A DNA stretch of 64,000 bases. It comes from Dictyophora rubrovolvata (Eukaryota > Basidiomycota > Agaricomycetes > Phallales > Phallaceae). The notes under the pieces are model-generated. The model searched no databases. It was not told the origin of the DNA and was given only the letters and a program-made list of their open reading frames with translations. This document shows positions 37,513 through 50,300 of the stretch, in pieces. The stretch is from contig CP114121.1 of NCBI GenBank assembly GCA_029959195.1, positions 2,418,001 through 2,482,000 on the forward strand, in the 5' to 3' direction. Position 1 is the stretch's first letter, and every line of letters begins with the position of its first letter. The position numbers were made by a program, and so were the translations under genes.

Positions 37513-40500
37513 CGGTATTGATTCCCAACAAGTTTTGAATGGCACTATTGATCTATCTATGGACTTGGGTCTTTAAATTGTGAAAGACGATTATCCACTG
37601 GTGTGCATTTATTTATTGCGCACTGGTTATACCTACTTGTCTTATTTCTTTTCTTATTTTCGTTCTCTATACTTTTACCCCCTTGTTTTGCTTTCTTAAT
37701 ATCTCATTTATTGCGTCCAGCACATTGTCCTCTGTTCTCAATACTCCCTACTGGATATAAGTTTATTTTTTTTCCTTCATTTGGATTTTCGTTTTCTTTC
37801 TAACCATGTACAAAGTTACTTGCTTCACACACTCAAATTGTTCGTAATACTGAATTCTGTTTCAGAGTTGTAAGATAACTCATTGTAATCGGAATCAATT
37901 CCCCTTTATTTAGATTTGTGGACAAACTTTGTTCAAGTTGTTTGTCTGATAACTCAATAGGACTGGTGTGGCAAGAAACGTTCGTGCGCAGAACATCAAC
38001 GATTCGGCAAACTCCATGAACCCTTGCGGACTTTCTGGAAAAAATGAAGCTTTAAAAGGTCCATTACGGGGTGAGCAAGCCAAATGTTTTGTCAAATGAG
38101 GATAGGTCATTCCCACGCCGTCCCAAACTCCCAATGAAAAGTGAGAGTTCATAAAACCAATATCCTTCAACAGGTAATTCGAGCCTGGATCGATCTATCA
38201 AACAACCAGTGGCATACAGTTTTGTTCCCCCATCTATCTAGATCAATAAGGGTATAGTTTCCTTAATAACAAATCGCCGACGATGAATGCTTCGCGGGCT
38301 TCGAAATAAGAGATTTTAAACCAGCTGTCGGGGCTCGGATATCTTCAGATCAGAGCGTCTCTTGTACAAAGAGGATATTGTATGCTTATTTAGATGGCGG
38401 ATGTTTATCTTTCGTGCAGTATAAGAAGTTAGTGCGAAGAAGTGGGAAAAAATCCCCCAGTTAATTGAAAGTCAGAGAAGGTTGGAGGGTAAATATACTT
38501 CCTGATACTAGTAAACCAACACTCCAGCATCATTACAAAATTAGCGGATTCGGAGGCATGGCCTCAAGTTGGAAATCAGCCTAAGCATCCGTCAAGTTTA
38601 GCATAAGCACTGATACTTTTTTTACCTCGTTTATCCTTGTTACATATGACAATCGCCGAACCGAAAAGTTAGAGTAGCCGGGTGTGCCTGGCTCCTATCG
38701 GCAGACTCGATCCGATAGCTCCATTCATGATTTTCCTTCAGTTGAACCAAGAGTAGGTTTTGACGTCTCGAGACATGAATCCCCTTGTATTATAGGATTG
38801 GAAGAGCTTCCTTTTGAGATCACTGGCCTTGAAAAGCCTTGGGCTATTGCTCTCTCTCTTGTCAAGAGCAATGACCACCCCGTTTGGTTCGGAAAAATAC
38901 TTTTTCAGCAAAAAAAGTCAGTTTTTTGATATGATGGTTTAATTTTCAAATAAAAAATACAATAATACTAATAAGGACACTTTCTTCAAACGTCCCTGTG
39001 AGAGTTCACGTCCTCATCGGAAAAAAACTCTTCAAGTGGACAAGCAGGTATTGACCTTATTATTTTTTACCACCAAAAATCAAGAATTTACAGGGCGTGG
39101 CTATTACCATCATGTTCTTCGTCAACAATTTCGGGTACCAAACAAAACTCACAAGCCACTTGAATCAAGATTTACACATGCGCAATCCATCCATGTATGG
39201 TCAAATGATTGTTTAATTTGACGTAAGTGCTTGACGCATGAGAGTGGGTGAACATTCTGGATAAGCTGGAAGCGCACTCACGACAAGAAAGTTCGCTAAT
39301 TGGATAATTGAAGTTATATACGAGGCTGTGTACCTTTCAGGGTGCGAATCCAACTGCGAGGTGTCACGGGCTTGTCCTTCCTTCATCAGATATAACCGGA
39401 CAAAAAAGACATGTAGATGCGTCAACCAGAAGCACCCTCTGGTTAATGTCTATTATGGGAAGGCATTAGCGGTATTCGGTCCTAATTGTGCTAATTGTGA
39501 GCTCACAATTTCATCACAGAACATTAAACACCTGGATCCTAAATTCTAGGGTGCTGTATAAAAATGTATATGCCGAGTATGATGCACGATTCTTTAAGCA
39601 ATGAAGTAGAGATGACTCCGGATTAAGAGGTAGTTATGGCATGAAAGGCAAACAGCTTCCATATGGTGAAGGCTTTGAAAGCTGTCAGTAGCTGTATTGA
39701 GCTTAGTCAAACGCACATGCTACTGATGAATCGATAACTGTTGATGTTTTCAAGCTGTAGAATGATAGCCATGTGACAGTTCGGGGTTCGCCCGTATGAT
39801 AGAAGATATACACATAATGGGAATGTGAGCCATGACAGTAGCACATTTTAGGCCATGTGTACGGCGCCTCGACGTACGTAGCAATCTGAGATACCCTCGT
39901 CAACATGTTAATGGGGACGGTTCTTCCCGAATAGTCGCAATGACATACAAATTTCAAAGATTTGGCTTTTGCGAGATTGCATCAGGGGGGATAACAAGTA
40001 GCCATCGACTCCGACCAGTCATTTCCTGGAAGTTGTGTCGAAACACGTGAATACCTCTGCAAAAAAATGATATCAATTTTGACACGCCGACAAAATGAAT
40101 TTGGAATTCGTATAAGTATCTTATAAACCAAAATTTGAGGATTGTACCGTCGCTATTAATCATGATAACTTTGCAACTGTCAGCCACTGTGTTTCGCGTA
40201 CCAAAAATGAGATTCAAGAATGATATCAATTTAAACCTTATGGCTACGCGTGCTTCGGGATCTGTTGTAGTCAATGGTACAAAGGCCGACAAACGCAAAA
40301 GGATGCTTTATTTTCAGTTTAGTGAAATGATAAAAATCAGATTGTGAAATGATCTCGGGAGTCGGTAGTCGGTGCGAGACTCGGAAACGGCGTGTGACGC
40401 TGTGACAGTCATGGCTCTCGACTGGCTCCAAGCTTATGTAGATGTCCAGCAGTTGTCAAATTATACAGACCTAATTTTAGTCAAGGGGCGTGTTTCTGAG

Positions 40501-40653
40501 AATGTCTCCTGTGTCTAGATGACTCTGGCTAGTAAAGGCACCAGATGACGGATATTATGGACCAGATCCCAGTTACGATTGAACTTGAAGCCTGTGTCCA
40601 TCACAATTGATTGCTGTCAACAAGACAAAAAGGCACATTATTCAACGTAGAGT
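37513..40653. other. 3.1 kb without a recognised gene
   Basis: The start is the T-rich 3' UTR of the zinc-finger gene. Open frames at 37910-38170 (minus), 38684-38929 (plus), 39328-39549 (plus) and 39954-40298 (minus) are short, show no family motif, and several overlap on opposite strands. The 37910-38170 minus frame (FSLGVWDGVGMTYPHLTKHL) is the most protein-like and could be one exon of an unrecognised gene reading leftward. Confidence 0.4.
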
Positions 40654-42143
40654 TTATTCATTAGACTTAACAAACTGTTGGTAACGACGAGTAGTAGCAT
40701 GCCAAAGGTGGCTTCCACCTGCGAATAGCTAACACGGATTCAGAAAATGGAACTCTTGAGAGAAACTGTAAGAATTCACCTGAAGAGCATAACAATATCG
40801 TAAGAGGTTCTCAGACGCAATTGCGCCTTGGCCGACTAGCCGAGTGAGCAGGACTTTGGCCTAATCAAGTCCATATATAATTTCAAATTATCCCTTGTGG
40901 TAAGGGTTTACTGTACCTTTTGCTCTTCGTCTAAAATGAGACCTTTCAAAAAGGTCTTGGCGTATTTATCCGTTAAATTGTGACCATTTTTTAAAATCGG
41001 TATAGCATTGACTAGTGTTTCAGAGGCTTCGTTTAGCTTCTCCCAATCGTAAGAGAAATAATCATTTGTCTAGACAAAATTGCCGTCAGCAGACTTTGAG
41101 ATATAGCTATGGTCCAACGATTTTACCAGGACAATAACGTTCCCAATGCAAATCTCATACTCTCGTACAGTCTCAAGTTCTGTATCGGAAAGAGCGATAT
41201 CTAAGAGCCAAGGAAGGATGATGCGACCGCAGCTAACCATCCGTTTAATACATGAATAACAAGATAGAGAAAAATACAGATCATACGTCCAACCACTATT
41301 GTCATGACGAAACGGAAGGTATTCCTCCTGAATTGAGTAGATGTGTTGCTCGGTAACAAATGACAGGAAATTATTTTTAAAAGGTTACTTACCAAGGATG
41401 TGAAAGAGGGAGTCTGGCTTTCATGTTTGAACCATTCAGCTAAGAGAACTCGCAGTTTCTCGCTTCGCTTTGGGTCACTCTGAGACGTGGAGGGTGATTA
41501 GGATATATAAAACAGAACATTATGGAGACATTTGGAAACTAAACGACGCACTTGAGCAATTGATTGGAATATTTGAGCTAGCGCTTGCTTGTGTTGGCCC
41601 ATCACCGTAACGAACAACGAGGATGCGCTAAAGATTTTGTTTGTAAATAATCGTTTAGGGTGAATGATAAAGAAGCTTTACTCAGAAGTTAGTGTAGCAG
41701 AAATCAAAGAAGACGCCTCTTTGCAATCAGAGGTCGATTGTAAGGTCTTATGAGCTGCCGTTAGGGTAGACAGGTCAGACTATGACGAATAGCATTGCAG
41801 ACGATAAGCAAAGAAAATTACCATCATATACAAAAGCCGCTTCGAGGAATGTTATCCACAAAAACAGTCTCTCCACATCTGGAGATTCGCACCATGTAAC
41901 AGAGTAAAGATCACTTCCCAGAGGCGTATCATGTTGATTCCTCCATTGGTGTTTTAGTCCTTCATGAATGGGAGTGGTATCGACCAGATTGTGGAGCTTC
42001 TCAAGTATGACTTTGTAGTATTTGCTTCTGCGTACAGGAAATGTCGAGAAAAAACTAGGAATGGCGGTCGTGTCGAATGGTTCTGAAAGGGGGGAGTTGT
42101 GAAAGAGGTTGCCATAGCTGGTAGTCATTGGTAAAAATGCCAT
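40654..42143 (-). CDS. Class I terpene synthase (cyclase), basidiomycete type
   Basis: Cyclises a prenyl diphosphate by metal-assisted ionisation; the product cannot be read from sequence. About eight exons join in frame from MAFLPMTTSYGNLFHN (ATG 42143). In order they give FFSTFPVRRSKYYKVI, WCESPDVERLFLWITF, SLEEYLPFRHDNSGWT, the NSE/DTE metal-binding triad NDYFSYDWE (41040-41069), LVGQGAIASENLLRYCYALQ and the C-terminal LFAGGSHLWHATTRRYQQF, ending TAA at 40654. The upstream landmarks resemble the cyclase half of fusicoccadiene-synthase-like enzymes, but no prenyltransferase domain follows; the length is about 340 residues. The first aspartate-rich motif should follow FLEAAFVYD, at an exon border (about 41820-41829). 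Only one Asp is visible there, so that motif is either reduced or misread by my splice choice. No P450 or transporter flanks it. Confidence 0.75.
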
Positions 42144-42898
42144 GTCAGTATTATGAGGTCTCCTCACCTTTAAATGTCAGTTGCGATGAATTACGTTCGC
42201 TGGCGGTTGGTGTAGCCATCGCACAACCATAAATACAAACCGCCAGAACTGGTGAAAGAGGAGCACGCTGAAACTAGTCGGGGTTTGTTCTTGTTCTAAC
42301 CAAGTGTAGGAAACACCTTGAATTCAATTTGGAACTGTGTCAGTTGAACGTGTTTAGTTTAGACTGGTGTCACGCATCACACAGTTATTGAAAGGCTGGC
42401 GCTTCCAATATTCATAAGGGGGTTCCATCAACCTCCGAAACGATTCAATTCAAAAGAAAAAGTTACTTTATTAACTCGATAAGAAATATGGCGGCATTTG
42501 TTGTGAAAATGTTTTGAGTTGCAAGAAGAAAAAACAGTGTGAATAATCATAACGCCTCTGTTTTTATTTACTTGTGTTCCATTTTTCCGACGGGTCATAG
42601 TGTAAAATTATCTATTCCTTTTGTGCTTGCTTTCGACTTTCGACGCAAACTTTTGAATTTGTGTTCTACTGCACAATTAGTATATATAACCGAGGTTGCA
42701 AGCTACGCTATGAAGGAACTTTTGCCAACTCTTTTAGAGTTAAAGCGGCGACTTTACTGCGGCCGATCCATCGAATTGGTAATGGCAACGCCGTATTTAA
42801 AGTTATGATCTTGACTACCACCGCCACCCAACAACCCTTGCTCATCACATTTACTGTCTAATTCTTCCTTAAAAGCCTCAGTTCTCTTTCCGCCCCAT
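42144..42898. other. Divergent intergenic region between terpene synthase and unknown gene
   Basis: About 750 bp that must contain both promoters. An alternative upstream ATG (about 42219 on the minus strand, MATPTASERNSSQL) is open for only a short stretch before the terpene synthase start, and I could not splice it in frame. The short plus-strand frame at 42539-42808 shows no family motif. Confidence 0.4.
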
Positions 42899-43644
42899 AT
42901 GCCTAAGCGAAACGTTTCTTTCCTCGGTCAAAGCAGTTCGGAACTCAGCGGTTTGCTGGGGAATAACAAACTAAACTTGTTGCAGTTCAAACTGAAAGTT
43001 ATATCACCCGTGGTTTCGCAATGGAGAAATTACTGCATGATTGTATGGTCTCTAAAAGATAAATTAATGTTGCAAGTGGAATTGGAAGAGTGTTGGTCCA
43101 CGGACGAGAATTATCTGCGATTCAAGCGCATTCCGTTTGACGAGTCGCTTGTTCCGGAGTTGACGCGGCGTCAGCAGGGTGTCACTCATTGGCCAGACGA
43201 GTCAATTATTATGTTGGGTATGTTTGCTCATCTTTCGAATTGGTTACGAAGCCAAGTATAAACGTGCCTTGGTGCAGGTGTGAACGTCGTCAAAAGAGGC
43301 CCCCCTTTCACGGCGAAGAGCTGGCATCTCTTTTGGCCTGATCACCAAAGCTTCATCGAAGAGCTCTCAGACAAGATTACACGTAACCCTAAACCGAGAC
43401 CACAGCCACTTCCATTGCTTGTCTACCGTGGAGAAGAGGCTTTGCAGAACTTTGATAAGAAGGGTCCTCCCATGGGTGAGCGCTATCTTTTCAGCCTGAA
43501 ACTTTCTCATTTTCTTTCGTAGCCTTTTCTTTCGAGACTGGTGACGATGCTATTGATGATGATTATACCGGTGGAAAGGGTATGCTTAGGGCATATCCCG
43601 GTGGCCCAAATCGCATTCCCAAACCGTCCCTTGCTCGTCGATAA
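42899..43644 (+). CDS. Conserved-looking hypothetical protein, three exons
   Basis: ATG 42899 (MPKRNVSFLGQSSSELSG). Two introns, about 43219-43277 and 43476-43522, with GT-AG borders rejoin in frame at MLG/VNVVKRG and PPM/AFSFETGDD. The product is about 210 residues, soluble, with the sequence VSQWRNYCMIVWSLKDKL, a WPDESIIML segment, SWHLFWPDHQSFIEELSDKI and a basic, Pro-rich C-terminus (PGGPNRIPKPSLARR). I do not recognise the family. The clean splicing and codon pattern support a real gene; nothing points to a catalytic role. Confidence 0.65.
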
Positions 43645-43861
43645 AATCTGGACATTCATTGAACATTCATTACCTTTGGACATTTTCTCATTATGAACTG
43701 CAAACTTCCACATACCCTACTATACCTATTTTCTATTGTATACTATTGTAGTTCTCGGACTGTCGTTCATACACGTTTCACTGGCTGTAATAGCTGACAC
43801 ACCCGGATTACGCAATCGTGTTTCAGGGCGCTTAGTTCTGTTTTGACATTTTTTTGAAACC

Positions 43862-45150
43862 ATGGCCAGCGGCAGCAACATGAACCGAATTTCAATTAAT
43901 GACGAAGAAGAAGAAGATCATCAACAACAACAGTTTCCTAAACCTCCTTCTCCTGAACCTATGAACAGAGAAAACTACGTGGCGGAAGTGTTGGCCGACG
44001 TGGACGATGATATCGCCAGCACAGATCCGCCTCCACCATATCCAAACAGCAGTCTCCGTGGAAGTCGACGATCACGAGGGACTCTTAGGAGTTTGAGAAG
44101 AACGAATTATCAAACGGTGACGGTTTCACAGCAACCGCCGTCTGGGATGGGGCAGGCTGAGACTAGTCCCGTGGTTGAGACTATTCCGTCTGGCGATTCG
44201 GAGACCTCGGCTTTGTTGCCTGTCAGTACCAATGACAATCGTCGAGGGCGTGCAACATCACATTCTTCTACGACACATTCCATACACTCGATTGGTCATG
44301 GCGTCATATCACTGTTCCAAACAGACCCCGATCCTGCTGGTGTTGAAACCCACACAAATCGATATGCTTCGTTCCTTACCCAAATTCAAAGATATTTCAG
44401 ACCACTCGTCAAACGAGCGTATTATTCTGCCGTATTCCATCTGCTGTTTATCAACTTCCCGTACGAACTCGCCGCGTGGATATATCTCTTTGTGGGCACA
44501 CTGGTGAGTAGTTGACTTGCTATATACTCGTCATTACATCGTTGGGTCATACATTTTCTGCGCACGTAGACAGGTACAACTCTACTCATCACCCTTCCGC
44601 TGGGAGTAATACTCTGCTTTCTGAACCTCCTCGGCGCTCGGCTATTCGCCAGAGGCGAAGTGTGTCATTTTCTCCACATTCTACTAACTCAAATCATTCT
44701 CTCATTATCCAAAAGATCTTCTTACAGACCCTTTTCCACGGCCCGTTATCGATTAACTTACCCAGTACACCAAATCCCATATTCTCAAGGATGCGCGCCC
44801 TGGCGGAGTCCACTTCAGATAATGAATCGGGAGAGGCAGATCGGGAGCTTGTAGCGGAGACTAGTTTTTTGAAACTCACTTATCTAATGGTATGGGTTTT
44901 ATCTTGTCGGGTGCTTGTTATCGGTGGTCACACGACCTTTTCTTCTTACCAGTTCAGGGATCCAACATCATACCAAGCTCTATTTTACTTTCTGGTCATC
45001 AAACCGGGTATTACTTTGTTAATCCTCATTGGGATACTTGTTCTTTTACCGCCTGCTGTCATTCTCGTTATTCCTGCTCCTGCGGTTTTAAGAGCCATTC
45101 GACGAGTTGGGATATGGCAAGCTGAAATAGCTATCGATGCGCTGAAGTAA
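43862..45150 (+). CDS. Multi-pass membrane protein with disordered acidic N-terminus (putative sensor-like domain)
   Basis: Four exons join in frame across introns at about 44511-44570, 44661-44716 and 44889-44951. The first 170 residues are acidic, Pro- and Ser-rich (EEEEDHQQQQFPKPPSPEP, DPPPPYPNSS). Then come four or so hydrophobic segments: LLFINFPYELAAWIYLFVG, LLITLPLGVILCFLNLLGA, a loop with LQTLFHGPLSINLP, and after FRDPTSYQALFYFLVIKPG two helices LLILIGILVLLPPAVILVIP. It ends RRVGIWQAEIAIDALK. The DPTSYQALFYFLVIKP pattern recurs in Agaricomycete membrane proteins sometimes annotated as sensor-domain proteins; that label is from memory and is unsure. Role unknown. Confidence 0.7.
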
Positions 45151-47377
45151 AATCAAAGGGCTATTCCTTATCTCACCGCATGCATATTTTTTATCATATC
45201 CATCTCACCTTATTTAAGCATTCGAATAACCATCACTCGTTACACATATGAAGAACGATCGCGTATCTAATTCAAAACCGGGGCGACAAAGACTAGGAGC
45301 CCAAATGTGCGATCCCATTACCTGGTTTGGTCCATCTATTGAATTGCTCCAAACCGATGCAGGTATCGGGATCTTCCTGGCTTCAATCTGGCTGCATTAC
45401 TCTCCAAGCTTCCTATTCAAAGTTGGGCGTTGGAGTAAGCGGAAGGCGGATATGTTGTATATTTAATGTTACAGCTGAAGAACGTTTTCTTCTGAATGGA
45501 TTGAACTTGGGTTTTGGACTTTTGGGGTGATCGTGAAGAGTTGTCTGCTGCATTTGCTACTGTACAAAAGAATTAAAGTTTTTGTGATAATTTGATTTTA
45601 GTCAAATCATTCAAGCCTGCAATAGTCGAGTATGAAGGAAAATGACCGGCGGCCCGCCTACAATATTGACAAATTGTTTATACAAATGTAAATGATCACT
45701 TGATATGTACTTATTATTACAGTATTTCGGAAAAATACGAAAATAAAATGAGGCAGTTCAGAATGTTATTATGTTACGTCGCTATGTGCCATGGACACTT
45801 GTGGACCCGCACTAACTGAGTTTGAAAAACCTCTCTTAACCTTGAAACACCATCTGAACAAGCTGATTTTTCTATTTTGACCAGTTTTCCGATGTATTCG
45901 AGCTTTTTAGTCGCATAGAATCATTTTTCTCCTCAATCGCATGCATTGATAAGTTATCCCGATCGTTGGGCCTTTATCGGCTAAACCACATCCCGGCGTT
46001 AGCTTAGAACCCTAAATCCGAGGTCCTAGTCGCATGCCATTTGGAGGTGAGGCTCCTCGTACTGGCGAGCATCCACTTAAATCCTCACCAAATTCACTAA
46101 AAAAACAACCCAGAATTAGCTGCGATTTTCAAGGAAGGATGACGCGGAACGCGTGGGTTCAATCGCACGTTTTTGGGAAACTTCTTTTATGAAGAATTTG
46201 AGCCCAGCTTGGCACCATATTACATTGCTAACGAGAAACGCGCGGATATCAAAAATGGAACGAACCTGGGTTTTTAAGGTCTCCCAAGACGTGGCTAATG
46301 ATTGACTGATCATTGATGCAACTAATTATTATGAAAACCTACTTGCTTTCCAATTAACGTGGACTGTGTTTGTTTGTTTAAATACTATACTTGTTACAGG
46401 ATGCACTATTCAAAGGTGGGAATTTGCCAATCATGATGCACCACTAAACCCACTATCCAAGTTTAGCTACGAATTCCAGAATTGAACTACTCTCAATGTC
46501 CCCCTTTCTTCTATCAAATTTGAGCCCAGCTTGGCACCAAATCACCTTAACGTCGGAAAGGCGTTTATGTCAAAAAATAGAACAGAGTAAGTTTGGGTCA
46601 TTGATGCATCCAACTTACCGGACTGTGATAATATAAACCGCACTTTTGAGGGTCTAACGGAAATCGTTTTTCCTTACACCGAATTAATGGGGATCGACGA
46701 ATATATGAATGTTGGATCATGCCGAAAGCCAGTATAGCGTGTGGAAAATCTGTGGCGGTGAGGTTTACAGGATTCATGAAGGGTTTTCTGAGCATGGGAT
46801 AAGCACCATAGACACAATCAGCTTGATTAAGGTTTCATATTCAGAAGGGCTTCCACAAATTTACGATTCGCCTGGTCCTCAGGCTGTAGGCGCTGATTCA
46901 ATGTCTTTTGCACCCTAATCGCTTTTTATTAATCAGCATGCACCTCTCATCTTTTCTTTTCGACGACTCTCACTCAAAACATGTCATTTCATTCACGCAG
47001 TTGTTCTAGGCTCTTTCGTTGAAGGCACTTGTTCGATTGATTCCGCAATTTCAACGCAATGCTTTCTGTCAATCTCAGATACAAATCGTCAGTATGGTCG
47101 GCCGATCCCTGTGTATTGGATGTTCCAAAACAACTTACCCTATTTCAACCTCCTAATTCGAGTTTTATTAGGAGAACGTTATGAGTCGGATGAGCTAAAA
47201 TTGAAGCTTCCGTGAACCTCAGTGTCGACATGTGTAAACATGACCGCAAGCACTATGGGGGTTTGAGAATGAAATGTCTTCCTTCCAATATGTTTTCACA
47301 ATAAAAGCTAAGTGGCAATTGTTTTTTTTGTCTCTTCTTGCTTCATCGTACACTAAGGTTTCCTTTAGTTTGTCTCA
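45151..47377. other. 2.2 kb without a firm gene
   Basis: An open frame at 45248-45466 on the plus strand (MKNDRVSNSKPGRQRLGAQM) lies about 100 bp after the membrane protein gene and may be 3' UTR. Other frames (46116-46313 minus, 46598-46795 minus, 46709-46918 plus) are short and motif-free. The region holds an old direct repeat, listed separately, and the promoter of the first DUF6535 gene. Confidence 0.4.
46195..46640. repeat. Diverged direct repeat, two copies 322 bp apart
   Basis: An identical 23-bp block occurs at 46195-46217 and 46517-46539. After it the copies stay alignable but diverged: both have an ATxTCAAAAAATxGAAC-like stretch about 40 bp on, then a CATTGATGCA block (46311-46320 and 46600-46609). 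This suggests an old local duplication of roughly 110-130 bp. No terminal inverted repeats or target-site duplication were seen. Confidence 0.55.
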
Positions 47378-50300
47378 ATGCAAGCACAAGCATCTCTCAA
47401 CAAGGAAGGACATCCCACGGGAGCGGAGGACACTGGGAGTCTTTGCACAGCTCAAGACAGGCCTGACGACGCTGTCGATGGTGCCGCCTACGATACCGAG
47501 GTTTCCGAAACACATACTTTTGAAGAAACCCCACCTAAAAAGCCGATGGCATACCATGTCAATGATCGAAAGAAGACATCATCGAGCAAGAAATTATTTG
47601 GGCTGAAGAAAGAATTGAAAGAAGGTCCAGGTTTATCTGGAGAGACTGATGGTTAGTTACTATCGTCCCTGAGTTTCGACATAATGCCTTACTATGAATC
47701 TTAGCACCTTCTAATCGATTCGACTATGAAAAGAAGTACCCTCCAGATGCATTCGGAGAAGCATTAGCTGAGAATGCTCGAGTTTGGTTGACTTATCTCG
47801 ACGAAGCAGACGCGTATGATCGCGATAAAGTCGACGGATGGAAAGACACCATTGATGTTCTCTTGGTTTTTGTAAGCGGTTCTTACATCTCGATTTAATT
47901 ATTAGTCGTTAAAAGTTTCCTTTCGTATTAGACTGGTCTGTTTTCCGGAATAGTATCGGCATTCCTCCTTCAATCGTCACAAAGCCTACAACAAGACTTC
48001 CTTCAGGTTTCGGCGTCCTTGCTTTTCGAAATGGTTCAATTACAGCGAGCTCATTTCAATGGAATGCCGATCGACAACATTCCGAGTTCTCCATTAACCC
48101 CAAACTCTCCATTCAGTCCTTCAACTAACGCTATGATGGTCAATGCATTATGGTTCGCCAGCCTTACTGTCAGTTTAATCACCGCTTTGTTCGCCGTTCT
48201 CACCAAACAATGGTTCCGTTCCTACCTGTCTACTGTTCCCGGAACAGCTTTGGAGAAAGTCAAAGTTAGACATTTCCGTTTCCAGGGGATTGTGAGATGG
48301 AAAGTCGGTGTCATCGTTGATCTTCTCCCAGTTCTCGTACACATCTCGCTGGGCATTTTTCTTATCGGCTTGATTATATTCGTCTTTCCCTTGGATATTC
48401 ACATCGCCTGGGCCCTAATCATTTTCGCCGCTCTCACCATCGCTTTCTACACTGCGTCTGTGATACTGCCGATTCGATATCCAGATTGCCCCTATACAAT
48501 ATCTTTAACTATTTTCGCGGGTAATATGTTTTACTATCTCATCTTGCCCGTTCTTGGCCGGCTCAAACGTCTCGTCTTTTCGATGTACCTCCAAAGGTTT
48601 CTCAAACCTGTTCAAATTCTTTTCCAACGACTTTGGAGTTCTCTCCGATCAATTAAACGTAGATGGAATATGGCCTTCCCACATTCAACGAAAGCAAAGG
48701 ATGACGATCACAGACCAAGAAATTGGATGAAAGAATCGCTGAAGAAAGCCATCAAAGAGACGAAGTTCCTCGATCTGAAAGCACTTCATTGGTTGCATAC
48801 AATATCCTCCAACCAGAGTATCCAGCGTATTATTGCACGGAGTATATCCATATACCCAGGCCCCATTAATGAATCAGGACTCGATTTTCGGGAAGTTCAG
48901 TATGTCATGAGGAGGCTGCGGGACACGATTTCTCTTCCTCTTTCATCATCTTCAACAGATGTCAAAGCATTCTCACATCAGTTGACCACGCATGTCAGAA
49001 ACAATGGCTTATTCTACCTTCGTTGGGAAGTTATACCCATTATTGCCTCCAACCAGTTTCGAAATAAAATCGCACAATATTGTCCGGATTTGGGGATTCT
49101 CCTTGATCACGTTTATGACGTTATGTTGAACGATCGTCCCGACGAACCGCTTCCAAACCTGGAAGGCAATCTCGATTTACACAATTTAGTCAAATGGTGT
49201 TATATCTTGGCTAACCGAGGAAAGGATGCAATGTTAGCCGGATATGTGCTCACATCCCAAGACGCCAAACTGAATCCATTTGAGCTCATACAAGCATCTA
49301 CAAACGACAAAGCAACAGACACTTCGTATTTACCGGATGGCAAGAGTTTACTCAGGGAATTCAAAGAATCAAGTTTCGAATACATCTCTCGCTGTTTTTG
49401 GGACTCTGAGCTTCGACTTGAAGACTGCAAGCGTGGATCCTTCGAATCACGCTATGTTCTTCTCGTCTCGGTCTACCGTAATCTCATCTCAGACGAACCG
49501 CTAATCATGGACGACCAAGGGCCACATACTCGAAAAAGCTCTCTGGAAAGTAGTTTTGTCAAATTCCAGAAATTGCTTGATTCTCCCACGTCTTCGGAAG
49601 GACTGATCGTCACATCGCAGTGCTTGAAAAGGTTCCAGCAGGAAATTTTACTTGATGACGCCTTCTGGGGAAGCAAAATGACAGATCTAGCTCGAAGGAA
49701 CGCTGTACGGTGTTTCAATCGCTTTTTGGACCACCACATCAAGAGAACGGGAAGCCTTGACTATTTCTTCCTTACAGAAGAAAAAGAATTGCGTTTTGCC
49801 TACCAATGGTGCTCACAAGATTCCTGCCACCCTAAATTTGCGGAATCTTTACAAGAATCCACTAAGAGTGAACCGGACTCGGAGGCGTTTGTCATGCAGG
49901 CTCTTCAACTGTTTATGCGAGAAGACGATGCAGCTCTGTTCACCGTCATTCGTGGCGATGATAACGCCATTTCCAACTTACGCAAATGCATCGTATGTCT
50001 ACGTCGATCCTTTGTGGAAAGGCCCTTTCAGGATGATTATGACGCATTGAGAAACGAATATCTAAATCCCAATCTGATTCGTATCCTCAAAGCTGTCTCT
50101 CCTTCTGATCGCGCATTCCCCATCCTTTACAATTTACCTAACCTGGTTCAGGTATGCTGGTATTTTGCGCAATCGGAGGATTCGTTTATATGGAACAGGA
50201 AGCTTCTCAAAGTGTTGCGGTTGAAGCTCGGCTTGACGGGATTAGGAGGACTTTACAAGGAAATGATCAGTGAACTCCGAAATTTGACGACCAAATCCGA

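Noticed and set aside
37910-38170. Minus-strand frame FSLGVWDGVGMTYPHL as a gene
   Set aside because: Protein-like, but I could not find consistent neighbouring exons or a family; left as part of the unassigned gap.
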